From a virus, in IMG/VR virus record IMGVR_UViG_3300040806_001225, positions 1 through 33,982 of that record: a DNA stretch of 33,982 bases, one strand, 5' to 3'. The position numbers were made by a program, and so were the translations under genes. The notes under the pieces are model-generated. The model had not been told where the DNA came from. It searched no databases and saw only the letters and a program-made list of their open reading frames with translations. Positions 1 through 8,650 of the stretch are shown here, in pieces (positions within the stretch are counted from its first letter, which is position 1; each line of letters opens with the position of its first letter).

Positions 1-234
1 ATGAAAGACAGTTTCATCATCCATTGGTTTACCTTGGAAGATACATTTTTTAACAATTTCACTAAACTCTCCTCCTTCTGATGCAATACCAATTGCACCT
101 GTTAGTAGCAATGCAGGATTAACCTTTTCGCTAATCTCAACCATTCTATGATGCATGTGTGCAACATTGTTACTTTCTTCACTTGTTACTTGTTCTACAA
201 ATTCTTTGTATTTGTTTAGGTCGACGTTTGCCAA
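1..234 (-). CDS. mazG: MazG-like nucleotide pyrophosphohydrolase (partial, C-terminus outside window)
   Basis: Seventy-eight residues are visible and the C-terminus runs off the left edge. Residues about 36-58 (LLLTGAIGIASEGGEFSEIV) match the first helix of the all-alpha MazG/dUTPase-like NTP pyrophosphohydrolase fold, with the ExxE metal-binding pattern (EGGEF). Such enzymes hydrolyse (d)NTPs to the monophosphate; marine T4-like phages often carry one, where a role in nucleotide or alarmone levels is proposed. The start is taken as TTG at 234, which directly follows the upstream gene's TAA and has AGGAG 7-8 nt before it. An AUG start is absent at the right distance. The family call is fairly firm, the substrate unknown. 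Confidence 0.7.
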   Translation of the reverse strand, partial: MANVDLNKYKEFVEQVTSEESNNVAHMHHRMVEISEKVNPALLLTGAIGIASEGGEFSEIVKKCIFQGKPMDDETVFH

Positions 235-450
235 TTACTTCTCCTCTGGCTTTTGATGTTCCCAATAGATGAACTTTTCACCTGTTTCCTGATTTACTAC
301 AGGTAGTGAATATTTGTATTCATCGGCTTTCTGTTTTCCTACATATTCAAACTTATAACCTTGTTCACGTTCTTTTTTAACTTCTGCGAAAAAGGCTGAG
401 TTGTCATACATAAACAAACCAGTTATGGTCACTAATACTGCTGTGAACAT
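235..450 (-). CDS. small membrane-anchored protein, unknown function
   Basis: A 71-aa protein with a short hydrophobic N-terminus (FTAVLVTITGLFMY) that looks like a membrane anchor or signal sequence, followed by a charged, Lys/Glu/Tyr-rich domain. AGGAG precedes the ATG by 5 nt. It sits between the Hsp10-like gene and mazG in one tightly spaced minus-strand operon. I do not recognise the family. The N-terminal segment suggests the inner membrane, with the polar domain on one side. Confidence 0.6.
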   Translation of the reverse strand: MFTAVLVTITGLFMYDNSAFFAEVKKEREQGYKFEYVGKQKADEYKYSLPVVNQETGEKFIYWEHQKPEEK

Positions 451-452
451 TT

Positions 453-926
453 TTACTCCTCTGTTACTTGTTTAGGTGCTTTTCTAATTGTAATTGCAGG
501 ACCGTCTGAAGCATTATCCATTGCTTCACGTTTCTCTTTGAGATACTGTGTTGATTCTCTATGCAATGTAATCCATTCTGTAACTTCTGCTGGTTCGTCT
601 TCAGTAACCATTAAAATAGCGTCTGTATCTGCTTTTCTAATAATCCATTCAACTCCATCAGTGTCTTCGATATGAATACCTCTTGACCAACGACCGTGCT
701 CTAATAATACCCAGTCGCCGATCTTAATTTCGTCTTGATGTTTGTAACCGGGACCAATTGAAAATACTTGTCCCCAACGAGGTTTAATGCCACGTTCCTT
801 GCCGTCGTCTGAACTAATAATTAAACCGCCTTTAGTTTTTTCTTCGCCAAAGTACATGTTAGTTAATAGAACATCTTCACCTTTGGCTTTAACATTACCT
901 TTATGTATTGTCATTGATGCTGGCAT
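453..926 (-). CDS. GroES/Hsp10-like co-chaperonin
   Basis: A 157-aa protein whose residues about 17-105 follow the GroES beta-barrel: DVLLTNMYFGEE, then KTKGGLIISSD (the place of the GroES mobile loop, canonical GGIVLT), then RWGQVFSIGPG and IKIGDWVLLEHGRW. The GG-I-I-S segment would contact host GroEL. In T4 the analogous protein gp31 replaces GroES to fold the large capsid protein; Hsp10-like proteins occur in marine T4-like phages. At 157 aa it is longer than GroES (about 97) because of a C-terminal extension of about 50 charged residues with no partner I recognise. The ATG overlaps the TAG of the upstream gene region (AGATG), with GAGAAG as ribosome site. Confidence 0.8.
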   Translation of the reverse strand: MPASMTIHKGNVKAKGEDVLLTNMYFGEEKTKGGLIISSDDGKERGIKPRWGQVFSIGPGYKHQDEIKIGDWVLLEHGRWSRGIHIEDTDGVEWIIRKADTDAILMVTEDEPAEVTEWITLHRESTQYLKEKREAMDNASDGPAITIRKAPKQVTEE

Positions 927-1373
927 CTATTCTTCTCCTGTTGCTTCTTCAATACCACTACGTCTACGTCTTGCTCTTTGTACTGCTTCAATTGTTTTTT
1001 CAGCAACTTTTTCTTCAACTTTAGCAAGTGTTTCGTTTTCCATTTCAGGTGTTTTAGGCTCTTCCACAGTTTCTTCTACAACTGTTGATACTAGTGTATC
1101 TTCAATTTTCAAATTTTTCGGTGGCGGCACAGCATTACCTTGTGTTGTTTCTGTTTTTACTTTTGCTTTAGGATCTGGAGCCGCATTTGGATTTGCTTCG
1201 TAATATTCAGCCATAATTTGCTCTCTAGTACGTACAACTTTTCCACCTGAGCCAAGTTCATCACCACGTGCATTTACTTTCATGTTTCCTACAGCAGGCA
1301 TGAGTTCATTTTGGGCACGGAGTTTTTCCATGTCAATTTGTCTGCCCTGCATTGATCTATATGTTTTTCCCAT
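927..1373 (-). CDS. conserved marine T4-like phage protein, possibly structural
   Basis: A 148-aa hydrophilic protein. Its N-terminus (MGKTYRSMQGRQIDMEKLRAQN, then PAVGNMKVNARGDELGSGG) is a pattern I recall from T4-like cyanophage and marine phage genomes, where it is annotated as hypothetical or virion-associated. The middle is Pro/Glu-rich and likely disordered, and the C-terminus has a basic RARRRR patch (about residues 132-138). AGGAGG lies 7 nt before the ATG. A degenerate late-promoter-like CATAAGTA lies about 19 nt before the ATG. No enzymatic motif is seen. The abundance-type ribosome site fits a virion protein, but that is inference. Confidence 0.65.
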   Translation of the reverse strand: MGKTYRSMQGRQIDMEKLRAQNELMPAVGNMKVNARGDELGSGGKVVRTREQIMAEYYEANPNAAPDPKAKVKTETTQGNAVPPPKNLKIEDTLVSTVVEETVEEPKTPEMENETLAKVEEKVAEKTIEAVQRARRRRSGIEEATGEE

Positions 1374-1409
1374 ATTGCCTCCTTTGTAATACTACTTATG
1401 TAGAAGAAA

Positions 1410-1979
1410 TCACCTTAAAAATTCTTCTGGATTTAGATCATATTTGATACTATCTACCTTATGTACACCCATCAAATACAATACATAACTTGCCACTGAA
1501 CTTCCTCTACCTACACCCCAAATTAAGTTATTGTTTCGAAGTGTATCAATAATGTATTTTAAACATTTTAAAACATCTATCATAGCATGTGATCTGTACA
1601 ATTCTAATTCTTTTTGCACACGTTCAGTTTCTGCAGGCGTTTTACATAAGTCTAACACATACTGTTCAATATCAATATCTTTATATTCTTGTGGAATAAA
1701 CCAATTTTCTCTATTACGTTGATCAAACCCATCACGATCTACGTCATCTTCTTGTGTATTAAACTTTTGAAAATTGTCTTTATTTAAATTAACAAATTGT
1801 TTATACTTCTTTATATCATCTGTATTTTTTACAATACAAGACTGAACATTTTCTTGTTTGTCTTGATATAACAGTTCAAGTATATTAGTTTCGTCTAAGA
1901 CTGTCTTGCCGTTAGAATTAACTTCTACCGCCGTCCAGGATGGTTGGTTTGAATTCTTTTTTAGGTGCATTTGATCCAT
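1410..1979 (-). CDS. DNA polymerase III alpha (C-family)-like fragment
   Basis: A 189-aa protein. Residues about 95-189 align by eye with the segment of bacterial DnaE that leads into the palm: IPQEYKDIDIEQYVLDLC, then a helix ending WGVGRGSSVASYVLYLMG (residues 154-171), then VHKVDSIKYDLNPEEFLR. DnaE has GPGRGSAAGSLVAYxLGIT, DPLxYxLxFERFLNP here. The protein stops exactly where DnaE continues into its PDxDxD catalytic aspartates, so it cannot be a polymerase on its own. Similar stand-alone proteins are, as I recall, found in cyanophages. The first 60 nt overlap the upstream gene in another frame; the ATG at 1979 or the one at 1970 (AGGATA upstream) could be the start. Confidence 0.7.
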   Translation of the reverse strand: MDQMHLKKNSNQPSWTAVEVNSNGKTVLDETNILELLYQDKQENVQSCIVKNTDDIKKYKQFVNLNKDNFQKFNTQEDDVDRDGFDQRNRENWFIPQEYKDIDIEQYVLDLCKTPAETERVQKELELYRSHAMIDVLKCLKYIIDTLRNNNLIWGVGRGSSVASYVLYLMGVHKVDSIKYDLNPEEFLR

Positions 1980-2550
1980 ATCCTAAATCTCTCCAACTCT
2001 TAGCACCTTGCCAGTATTTGTCTTCACCAATAACTTGATCAAAAGTTGCAGTGTCATTTCTTTCCCACCAAGGCTTTTCAATAATTTTTTTATTCCATTC
2101 ATCTGTATTCAAACTACTGTTTTCATAACTATCAGTATCTACTGTATATTGTACATTATCTCCTAACTTGCTGTCAAGAGTTATTTGTCCAAAATGGATA
2201 TATTTTCCTGATATTGCTTTGCATTTATGAAATAATGTAATCGCCAATAATTGATCATATGGATTGCCTGGTAACAAAATTTTGTTTACAGGCATTTTGA
2301 AAAAGACATTTTCTAAAGAACTTTTTGGTTGTAAAATTACACTGTTTTCGCACAGTTTGTGAAACAAATATTTTATTCTTTCGAAACTATTGTTTTGTAA
2401 TTTAATATCTGTTATTTTTGGTAGAAAACTTATTTTTACATTATAAGTATTAGGATACACAATGTCGTCTATTGCAACGATTGAATCAAATTGTGTTTCC
2501 CATGAAAAAAAGTTTGCTACTAAATCTTTATCGCTATTGTTTGTCAACAT
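1918..2550 (-). CDS. hypothetical protein
   Basis: A 210-aa protein I do not recognise. It is rich in Asn, Lys and aromatic residues, with a C-terminus containing KPWWERNDTATFDQ and AKSWRDLGYG and no membrane segment. It overlaps the small coiled-coil gene upstream by 17 nt and the DnaE-like gene downstream by about 60 nt, so the three are probably translated as one operon. The position between virion fibres and the DnaE-like fragment suggests a conserved phage gene, but no function can be assigned. Confidence 0.6.
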   Translation of the reverse strand: MLTNNSDKDLVANFFSWETQFDSIVAIDDIVYPNTYNVKISFLPKITDIKLQNNSFERIKYLFHKLCENSVILQPKSSLENVFFKMPVNKILLPGNPYDQLLAITLFHKCKAISGKYIHFGQITLDSKLGDNVQYTVDTDSYENSSLNTDEWNKKIIEKPWWERNDTATFDQVIGEDKYWQGAKSWRDLGYGSNAPKKEFKPTILDGGRS

Positions 2551-2794
2551 TTACTAACTCGTTTAAATCGGTTTCAACTTCGTCTTTTGCTTGAGAAATA
2601 GTTTCTTGATACTGTTTTCTCAAACGCCTAGTTTGTTCTTCCTTGTAAGTAGTTAGTAGCATTTGCATTTGTCCTAGCACAGACTGGTTGCTATATCGAC
2701 TCGCTAGAAGATATTTTTTAGAGAGGTTTCTAATTTTTTCTTCCAATTCATCGTCTTTAAGAAGTGTTACGTCTTCTTGTAGTGGATGTAGCAT
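2534..2794 (-). CDS. small coiled-coil-like protein, unknown function
   Basis: An 86-aa, mostly helical, charged protein (HPLQEDVTLLKDDELEEKI at the start, TYKEEQTRRLRKQYQETI later). The pattern fits a short coiled coil. A protein of this length and N-terminus is, as I recall, conserved in T4-like marine phages. Its ATG overlaps the TAA of the upstream structural gene (TAATG), which points to translational coupling. No catalytic motif is visible. Confidence 0.6.
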   Translation of the reverse strand: MLHPLQEDVTLLKDDELEEKIRNLSKKYLLASRYSNQSVLGQMQMLLTTYKEEQTRRLRKQYQETISQAKDEVETDLNELVNVDKQ

Positions 2795-3426
2795 TATGGT
2801 GTATAAGTGTACTTGCCTACGTAATCAACAAAAAGGTTTGCAGGTACACCTCCTGAAGTTGACCAAGTCCATACGTCAAACACATATCTAGAGTTATCAT
2901 CTTTAGTTAGATCCATTGGAAAACTTAATGCAGAACTCTCATCATTCGGTAGTGTTTGTTTAAAGTATATAGGTGAACCGCCGATGTTGATTTCAAATGC
3001 TCTTGCAGTTTTTCCAGCATCGCCACCTTCTTGACTTGTAATTTCTAATCTAACATGTGTAAGTGTATCGTTTGGTCCGAAGTTTCTAAAGTTAATACTA
3101 TTAACATCATCTTTTTCAATTTGTAGTGTAAGTCTTTGATACGAACCTGCACTAAAATCAATCACATCATCAGTACCATTAATAATATTTTGATTTGTTT
3201 TTTGTGTTATATCTTTAGTAACTGCATTACTAATTACTCCTCCATTAAAATCATTGTCTGATGTTAATGATGGTGAATTGTTTTGTAAATCAGTGATTTC
3301 ACTTTTTGCAACACCTATTGCAGTTTTAATGTTTTGAAAGTTATCTCTGAATCCTTGTGAATCATTATCCTGTCCAGCGACTGGATACGTTTCATCAATG
3401 TTATTTGTGTCTATATTACTTGCCAT
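2794..3426 (-). CDS. virion structural protein (short fibre/baseplate-associated type)
   Basis: A 210-aa protein with an N-terminus (IDETYPVAGQDNDSQGFRDN, then FQNIKTAIGVAKSEI) that resembles the N-terminal attachment modules of the two giant fibres downstream (xGFxxxNxNF). The rest is beta-rich, with a Tyr/Trp-rich C-terminus. It ends in TAATG, shared with the next gene. A late promoter octamer (GATAAATA at 3459-3466) lies upstream with a 27-nt leader containing GGAAGG. Likely a virion component transcribed late. The precise role is not determinable. Confidence 0.65.
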   Translation of the reverse strand: MASNIDTNNIDETYPVAGQDNDSQGFRDNFQNIKTAIGVAKSEITDLQNNSPSLTSDNDFNGGVISNAVTKDITQKTNQNIINGTDDVIDFSAGSYQRLTLQIEKDDVNSINFRNFGPNDTLTHVRLEITSQEGGDAGKTARAFEINIGGSPIYFKQTLPNDESSALSFPMDLTKDDNSRYVFDVWTWSTSGGVPANLFVDYVGKYTYTP

Positions 3427-3427
3427 A

Positions 3428-5683
3428 TTAAATTACCTTCCTTTTTGGAAATGCAATGTATTTATCACCCTTCAGTCCCTCAACACTATCTATGGTTAAG
3501 CGATCTATATCAAAGTTAATGTTTTTGAAGTCAAATTCACTATCTTCAATATTCTTAATAATACTTATGCTAGTACCAGGCTTAACATACGCAATCGGGA
3601 CTGCTTTAACATATCCTAAACTAGTACCCGAATCAGGTTGAATACTACGCATCCAAAGTGGTAGGAATCTATCATTAATCTGAATCAATGTACTGTCGTT
3701 TTCAGGATACATTTGGGCAAAACGCTCCTTCATAGCAGTTGTGCTGTTAGGATAAACAAACTTTTCAACTAGTTGATCTACTGTAATCAAGTTAGTTGAT
3801 ACTTTAAACTTATCCTGACTGGTATCAATTGTTTTGCTATCGCCGCTTATTGATACTCTGCTACTAACGGATTTGTCTCCACGTTCAAGTTCATCTACCA
3901 TTTCCACATAGATGATCTCATATATTACTTCGTTATTACTATTTTTTGCAACAGCACTTTTGATAGCACCGAAGCGATAATTTTTTCTGCTAAAGTTACG
4001 AGCAAGTGTTGGCACATATTTTTCAATAGCCAACGTTTCTATACCATGTTGTAACAGCATAGATAAATTCTTTTGAATGCCAAACTGTTCATCAGCAGGT
4101 CTGTACAAACTGTTCAGAGTAAATATTTTGTCATCTGTAATAAAGTTGTAGTAGTACAGTCTACTTTCTTTTGATAGCAATGGTCTTAAAAAGATATTAC
4201 TGTACTGTGTTAAACTATCAGCACTAATACTTACTTTAAAATCTTTTGTAACTGCACTAGCAAGATAGTAATCTTTAGCCTGTACAGTAAATCTGTATTC
4301 TTTGTCAATTGATGTAGAACCGCCATCAAGTAGGAAACTATTAAGACCGAAACTATTTAGATCGATAGTTGTTAAACCGTTTTGTTGTCCTGTATCTGGT
4401 ATCTGTTGTACTTTACCAATTAGTGTTCCGTCGCCTGCAAGTTTAATGCCCGGAGGCAAGTTACCACTTACAAGACTATATCTTACATCAGCATTTGGTA
4501 GTGTTGTTTCGGCAACAACTTGAAGTGTACTAAATTGATTAGGAACAAGTGTACCAATAAGTTCGTTGCTTGTAAATTTGATTGTACTATCAACTTCACC
4601 TTGTATCTTGATAATAAATGTTCTTTGGCTAAAAGTCTGTTCACCATTTACACTGTCAGTTCTAGTTGCTCTTACTCTAAAAGTAAATGTTTCTGTAACC
4701 GCCGGTTGATATGGCACTTTACCAAAAAGAACTCCGTTAGTACTATCAATATCTAATCCTTTTGGTAAAGCACTTGGTGTGCTATCTTCTAGAGGAACAA
4801 TTTCATAAACTACATCACCACTGTATTGGTTAGGATCATAAACTTCTAATGGAATAGTTACGTAATTGTTTGATCTGCGTATTCCAAGATTACCTGTTGT
4901 TAACCAAATAGGTGCTCTTAGATATGTTGCACTTGATAAAAGTGTCTCACTATCAATACTAATAAGTGTAGTATCTGTTCTAAACTGTTGTTCGTTGATA
5001 ACAAAGATTCTAAACTTTCTTCGTTCCCTAGTAATACCATCACTTACGGTAACTTCAAATTCATAAAATCGTGAAAGGTACTTTGGTACTGCATCACCTT
5101 CTTCTGTTCCGCCGCCGTAGTCATAAGGAAATGCATCAAACTGTTGTTGATCGTAATTTGCGTTTGTTGCTTTATAATCTAGTGTAAGTGGAGCATTAAT
5201 AATACCTGTAAGTTTTCCGTCTCTACTTAAAACAATACCAGGCGGTAGACTACCACTTAAATCATCTAGATAAAATTCTAGTTCATCACCGGCACTTAGA
5301 TCTAAATCACTTGCACTTAATTGATAATCAATTGGTGACTTATTCATAATAAAATATTCGCCATTAGGACCAATATCTAATGTACCTTGAGGTGTTAACC
5401 AAATTGGTGGATCTTCACCTTCTACTGTTAATGTAAATGTTCTATCAATTGACCCTTCGCTATTACTTGCTCTAATTACAAATTCATATCTTGTTGATTT
5501 TGCAACATCAAAAGGAGTACCAACTAAACTAGTTCCTTGTAAACGCATACCAGCCGGTAGGGTTCCACTTATTAATTTCAGTGTTACATTATCGCCTGAG
5601 GTACTAAGGCTAATATTTTGTGTTTCTTTTTCTTGAATAGTACCAAGGCTACCTGCTTGTGTGATCCATGTAGGTTTAGACAT
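3428..5683 (-). CDS. virion protein with Ig-like (He_PIG/cadherin-like) repeats
   Basis: A 751-aa protein. Residues about 1-490 hold at least four beta-sandwich repeats of the putative-Ig (He_PIG) type, each with a GxLPxGxxL…G…GTP/GxI signature: SGTLPAGMRLQGTSLVGTP near residue 40-57, then SGSLPPGIVL, then SALPKGLDIDSTNGVLFGKV, then SGNLPPGIKLAGDGTLIGKV. The C-terminal 260 residues are a separate non-repetitive domain. Ig-like domains on phage virions often mediate weak adhesion to surface glycans. The start is well supported: ATG preceded by AAGGAG 12 nt away and a perfect late promoter (AATAAATA). It forms the first gene of the lower fibre operon and is followed closely by the 210-aa structural gene. 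Confidence 0.8.
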   Translation of the reverse strand: MSKPTWITQAGSLGTIQEKETQNISLSTSGDNVTLKLISGTLPAGMRLQGTSLVGTPFDVAKSTRYEFVIRASNSEGSIDRTFTLTVEGEDPPIWLTPQGTLDIGPNGEYFIMNKSPIDYQLSASDLDLSAGDELEFYLDDLSGSLPPGIVLSRDGKLTGIINAPLTLDYKATNANYDQQQFDAFPYDYGGGTEEGDAVPKYLSRFYEFEVTVSDGITRERRKFRIFVINEQQFRTDTTLISIDSETLLSSATYLRAPIWLTTGNLGIRRSNNYVTIPLEVYDPNQYSGDVVYEIVPLEDSTPSALPKGLDIDSTNGVLFGKVPYQPAVTETFTFRVRATRTDSVNGEQTFSQRTFIIKIQGEVDSTIKFTSNELIGTLVPNQFSTLQVVAETTLPNADVRYSLVSGNLPPGIKLAGDGTLIGKVQQIPDTGQQNGLTTIDLNSFGLNSFLLDGGSTSIDKEYRFTVQAKDYYLASAVTKDFKVSISADSLTQYSNIFLRPLLSKESRLYYYNFITDDKIFTLNSLYRPADEQFGIQKNLSMLLQHGIETLAIEKYVPTLARNFSRKNYRFGAIKSAVAKNSNNEVIYEIIYVEMVDELERGDKSVSSRVSISGDSKTIDTSQDKFKVSTNLITVDQLVEKFVYPNSTTAMKERFAQMYPENDSTLIQINDRFLPLWMRSIQPDSGTSLGYVKAVPIAYVKPGTSISIIKNIEDSEFDFKNINFDIDRLTIDSVEGLKGDKYIAFPKRKVI
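3459..3466 (-). promoter_or_regulatory. T4-type late promoter, GATAAATA
   Basis: The octamer reads GATAAATA on the minus strand inside the 3' end of the 751-aa gene. Using the T4 geometry (octamer at -13 to -6), transcription would start at 3453, giving a 27-nt leader with a GGAAGG ribosome site before the gene at 3426. Confidence 0.5.
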
Positions 5684-5700
5684 TATTCACTCCTTGCAAG

Positions 5701-5708
5701 TATTTATT
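5701..5708 (-). promoter_or_regulatory. T4-type late promoter, AATAAATA
   Basis: Five nt (CTTGC) separate the octamer from the predicted +1 at 5695. The leader is 12 nt, AAGGAGTGAATA, with a clear Shine-Dalgarno site, before the ATG at 5683. It lies in the gap between the 968-aa and 751-aa virion genes. Confidence 0.7.
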
Positions 5709-5718
5709 TTGCTGTATA

Positions 5719-8625
5719 TTATGTTTCAATGTATTCACTTACTAGCCACCAACTTCCCGAGTGCCAAATAAGTGTAAGGGCGCCATGCTCGTTATTGGTT
5801 CCATTACTTAAATCTATTGTACTTGCGGCACCGTTAATTTTTAATGAAACTTCAACATATCTATCAAAGAATGAAACACCGTCTAATGAATAACGTCCTC
5901 GATTTTTCATTTTAAGGATCTTCATTTGGCCTTCTTGTCCACCGTCTGGTAATGTAGCAAACGCTAATCCAGCACTTGCACTAGTCCAATCATTTGCTGT
6001 TACAAATGTTACAGTTGATGCCATATTAATTGTAGACGGTGATTGTGTGCTACCTATGATTAATTCATTTGTACCACTTAAACTTACTACACCATTTAAT
6101 CTTACATCGCCTTCAAGTTCTAAGAATCCAGTACCATTTGCGGCAATTCTTAAGTTGCTGTTTGATGTTTGTGTTTCAATATTGTTTGCGTCAATACGCA
6201 AGTCACCTAAATCAATTTGTCCATTAACATCTAGTTTATTGTTAATAGTAGTAACACCACTTACTGTAAGTGTACCAGTAATGTTTGTGTTATCATTTAA
6301 TTCAATATCTCCGGAAGAGTTTGAAATTGTTCCGCTTACTGTTAAACTGTCAAATGTACTATTACCTGGACTTGTAATGTCACCTGTAAATGAATTTGCC
6401 GTAATGTTTCCTGTTGCACTTGCACTTGCAATATTAACGATATTAAACACACTTGTTCCGCTAGTAGCATTTACATTACCGTTGTGTATACCTGTTGTAT
6501 TACCAGTTAGGTTACCTGTAACATTACCAGTTACGTTACCTGAAATATCTGCTGTAATACTACCGCCGCTAACTGATAACGCACCTGTTAGTGTGATATT
6601 ATTAAATGTGCTTGTACCTGTAGAAGTAACATTACCTGTTACATTACCAGTTACATCACCAGTTACGTTACCTGTTAAGTTTCCTGTAACGTTACCTACA
6701 ACAGCACCAACGTGTTGTCCTCTAAAGTTATTTGCATAAATGTCTCTTGCTGGAGTTCCACTTGAACCAATGTCAGTGTTTGCAGTTGCAATAATATCTT
6801 GTACTGTGATATTACCACTAAATGTTCCACCTGACTTAGGCATAAAGCCTTTGCCTTCAATGTAGGTTGCATTTACAATATTATCTATACTTGTAAATTC
6901 AATTCCATCACCTGTTGCATTTACCTGTACTATCTTATCAGCATCACCTGCCGCGGCCGCATACGAACTAGGAGTATCAGTTAACCCAACAAAGTCTACT
7001 GAACCACTACCACTTGCTTCACCTGTTGCAAACCCACTGCCATCATTTGCGTATGCAGTAAATCCTGATGTGTCTACTGTTGTGCTTAATGTGTCATCGC
7101 TATAAAGAGCAAACGTAGTTGAACTTAGTACATCCGCATAATATTCATTACCATTAAGTTCAGTCATTCCAACAACATCTGTAATTGTTACAGGTTGTCC
7201 ATCACTTAATCCGTGTGCTTCAGCAGTTGTAATAACGCCAGGATTTGCTTGTGTAATAGCAGTAATTGCCTTAGGCGTACCGCCTCCACCTCCACCACCA
7301 ATACCCCATTCTAATACTGTACCTGATGTTGGAACTTTTAATACTTGTCCTGCTTGTCCAATGCTTCTTGGAAATTGATACGCACCGTATAAGTCTACAT
7401 AACCAGCACCATCTGCATTTAATTGTAAATTGTTGTTTGAAGTACCAACTGTTTCAATAGTACCTGCACTAATTTTGATCTGGCCTTCACCGGCACCTAA
7501 AATAATTTCGTTGTTACTTTTGAATTCTGCTACTGGTGCAAACGTTTCACCGATTGGGTTTAATGGATCAATTGGTTGAATAATAAATGCGTTAACACTT
7601 CCTGATTTTCTATAAGCACCTAATTGTCCTAGTGATTCTCCAACACCACTTGATGTACCAATTAGATAATCAATACCAACGCCCATTCCATTGTTGACGT
7701 TTGCTTGGGTAGTATGGTTACTTACAGTTAAGAAAGATTCAATTTGATCGTTTTCAGTACCTAAACGTCTAAATGCCGCAGTTGGTGATGTTTCATCTAA
7801 TTGTACATAAAAGTCACCGTCTGCAATTTCATCTGCTAGTACATTGTTAGCAGGATCGCCTCTGCGTAATTTAAATCTGTGTCCGCCTTCAATAGTGTAA
7901 CCGTTTGTTGCAAGATTGCCACCTAGGCCGCCAATAAGATTACCTGTTACATTACCTGTCACATTACCAGTTAGGTTACCTGTAACACCACCTGCCGCGG
8001 TTACAACACCAGTTAATGTAGTTAACCCGTTTACAGTAAATTGATTTGATACAGTTGCATCAGTAAATGTTGCATCAGCAGATTGTATATTTGTTAAAGA
8101 AGTAATTTCACCTGGGCCAATAATGTTATTACCCTGCATAGCAAGGTTGCCACCTAGTTCTGGACTAGGATCTTGATCAACAGTAAATGCACCAGTGATT
8201 ACTAAATTTCTACCTGATTGTGATAATGTTATATTTGATCCACCTACAAATCCAACACTTTCGTTTCCTGTGCTAGTTGTAATAGAATTATTAACATTGT
8301 TTACGTCATTACTAAACTGTATAGTTCTTACTGCTGGAGTAGCAACAGCACTGTTGTCTAATATGATACTTTCGCCGTCACTAGTAATTGTAAGTCTTGC
8401 TGGATCAGCACTTCTTATTCTTTTAAATTGTAAATTAAAACCTGACTTGCCCGCAAAAAATGCTTGACCATCGGCCTGTTCAGTACCTAGGTTTACACCT
8501 GTATTACTTTCACCGCCTCTAGCATCAAGTTCCGCAAACTTAGTGTTAACCTTTTGGAAGGCCGTTCTTAGATCATCACCTGTTCCGTCGTTTACGTTAT
8601 TACCAATTTTAACTACGTCTGCCAT
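5719..8625 (-). CDS. large modular tail fibre / virion protein (968 aa)
   Basis: The N-terminus (ADVVKIGNNVNDGTGDDLRT, then AFQKVNTKFAEL) matches that of the 2198-aa fibre and probably docks the protein to the virion. Residues about 213-233, 642-665 and 685-715 are runs of the short repeat NVTGN/NLTGN, typical of trimeric, beta-structured fibre shafts. A glycine run (about 442-447) is followed by an FCCH-like beta domain (about 453-538: GVITTAEAHGLSDGQPVTIT and GMTELNGNEYY). The C-terminus (residues 900-968) looks like a knob region. It has an AGGAA ribosome site, a 12-nt leader and a late promoter. Tail fibre is the best call; which adsorption structure it belongs to is unknown. Confidence 0.8.
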   Translation of the reverse strand: MADVVKIGNNVNDGTGDDLRTAFQKVNTKFAELDARGGESNTGVNLGTEQADGQAFFAGKSGFNLQFKRIRSADPARLTITSDGESIILDNSAVATPAVRTIQFSNDVNNVNNSITTSTGNESVGFVGGSNITLSQSGRNLVITGAFTVDQDPSPELGGNLAMQGNNIIGPGEITSLTNIQSADATFTDATVSNQFTVNGLTTLTGVVTAAGGVTGNLTGNVTGNVTGNLIGGLGGNLATNGYTIEGGHRFKLRRGDPANNVLADEIADGDFYVQLDETSPTAAFRRLGTENDQIESFLTVSNHTTQANVNNGMGVGIDYLIGTSSGVGESLGQLGAYRKSGSVNAFIIQPIDPLNPIGETFAPVAEFKSNNEIILGAGEGQIKISAGTIETVGTSNNNLQLNADGAGYVDLYGAYQFPRSIGQAGQVLKVPTSGTVLEWGIGGGGGGGTPKAITAITQANPGVITTAEAHGLSDGQPVTITDVVGMTELNGNEYYADVLSSTTFALYSDDTLSTTVDTSGFTAYANDGSGFATGEASGSGSVDFVGLTDTPSSYAAAAGDADKIVQVNATGDGIEFTSIDNIVNATYIEGKGFMPKSGGTFSGNITVQDIIATANTDIGSSGTPARDIYANNFRGQHVGAVVGNVTGNLTGNVTGDVTGNVTGNVTSTGTSTFNNITLTGALSVSGGSITADISGNVTGNVTGNLTGNTTGIHNGNVNATSGTSVFNIVNIASASATGNITANSFTGDITSPGNSTFDSLTVSGTISNSSGDIELNDNTNITGTLTVSGVTTINNKLDVNGQIDLGDLRIDANNIETQTSNSNLRIAANGTGFLELEGDVRLNGVVSLSGTNELIIGSTQSPSTINMASTVTFVTANDWTSASAGLAFATLPDGGQEGQMKILKMKNRGRYSLDGVSFFDRYVEVSLKINGAASTIDLSNGTNNEHGALTLIWHSGSWWLVSEYIET
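6480..6710 (-). repeat. tandem short repeats encoding (N-[VL]-T-G) units
   Basis: On the minus strand a roughly 12-nt unit, approximately GGTAACGTTACA or GGTAATGTAACT, recurs many times in two clusters here (about 6486-6550 and 6630-6705); a third cluster lies near 7925-7985. All are in frame and encode NVTGN/NLTGN repeats of the fibre shaft. The units vary at the third codon position, so they are maintained for protein sequence and are not recent identical copies. Confidence 0.75.
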
Positions 8626-8642
8626 AATCTTTTCCTATACTA

Positions 8643-8650
8643 TATTTACT
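8643..8650 (-). promoter_or_regulatory. T4-type late promoter, AGTAAATA
   Basis: The octamer overlaps the TAA stop codon of the 2198-aa fibre gene. The predicted +1 is at 8637, giving a 12-nt leader (TAGGAAAAGATT) before the ATG at 8625, with AGGAA as ribosome site. Confidence 0.65.

Noticed and set aside
6047-6739. Long plus-strand open frame antisense to the 968-aa fibre
   Set aside because: It is the complement of the NVTGN repeat codons; composition is Leu/Pro/Val repeats and no ribosome site or promoter is present. Similar antisense frames in other large genes were also left out.
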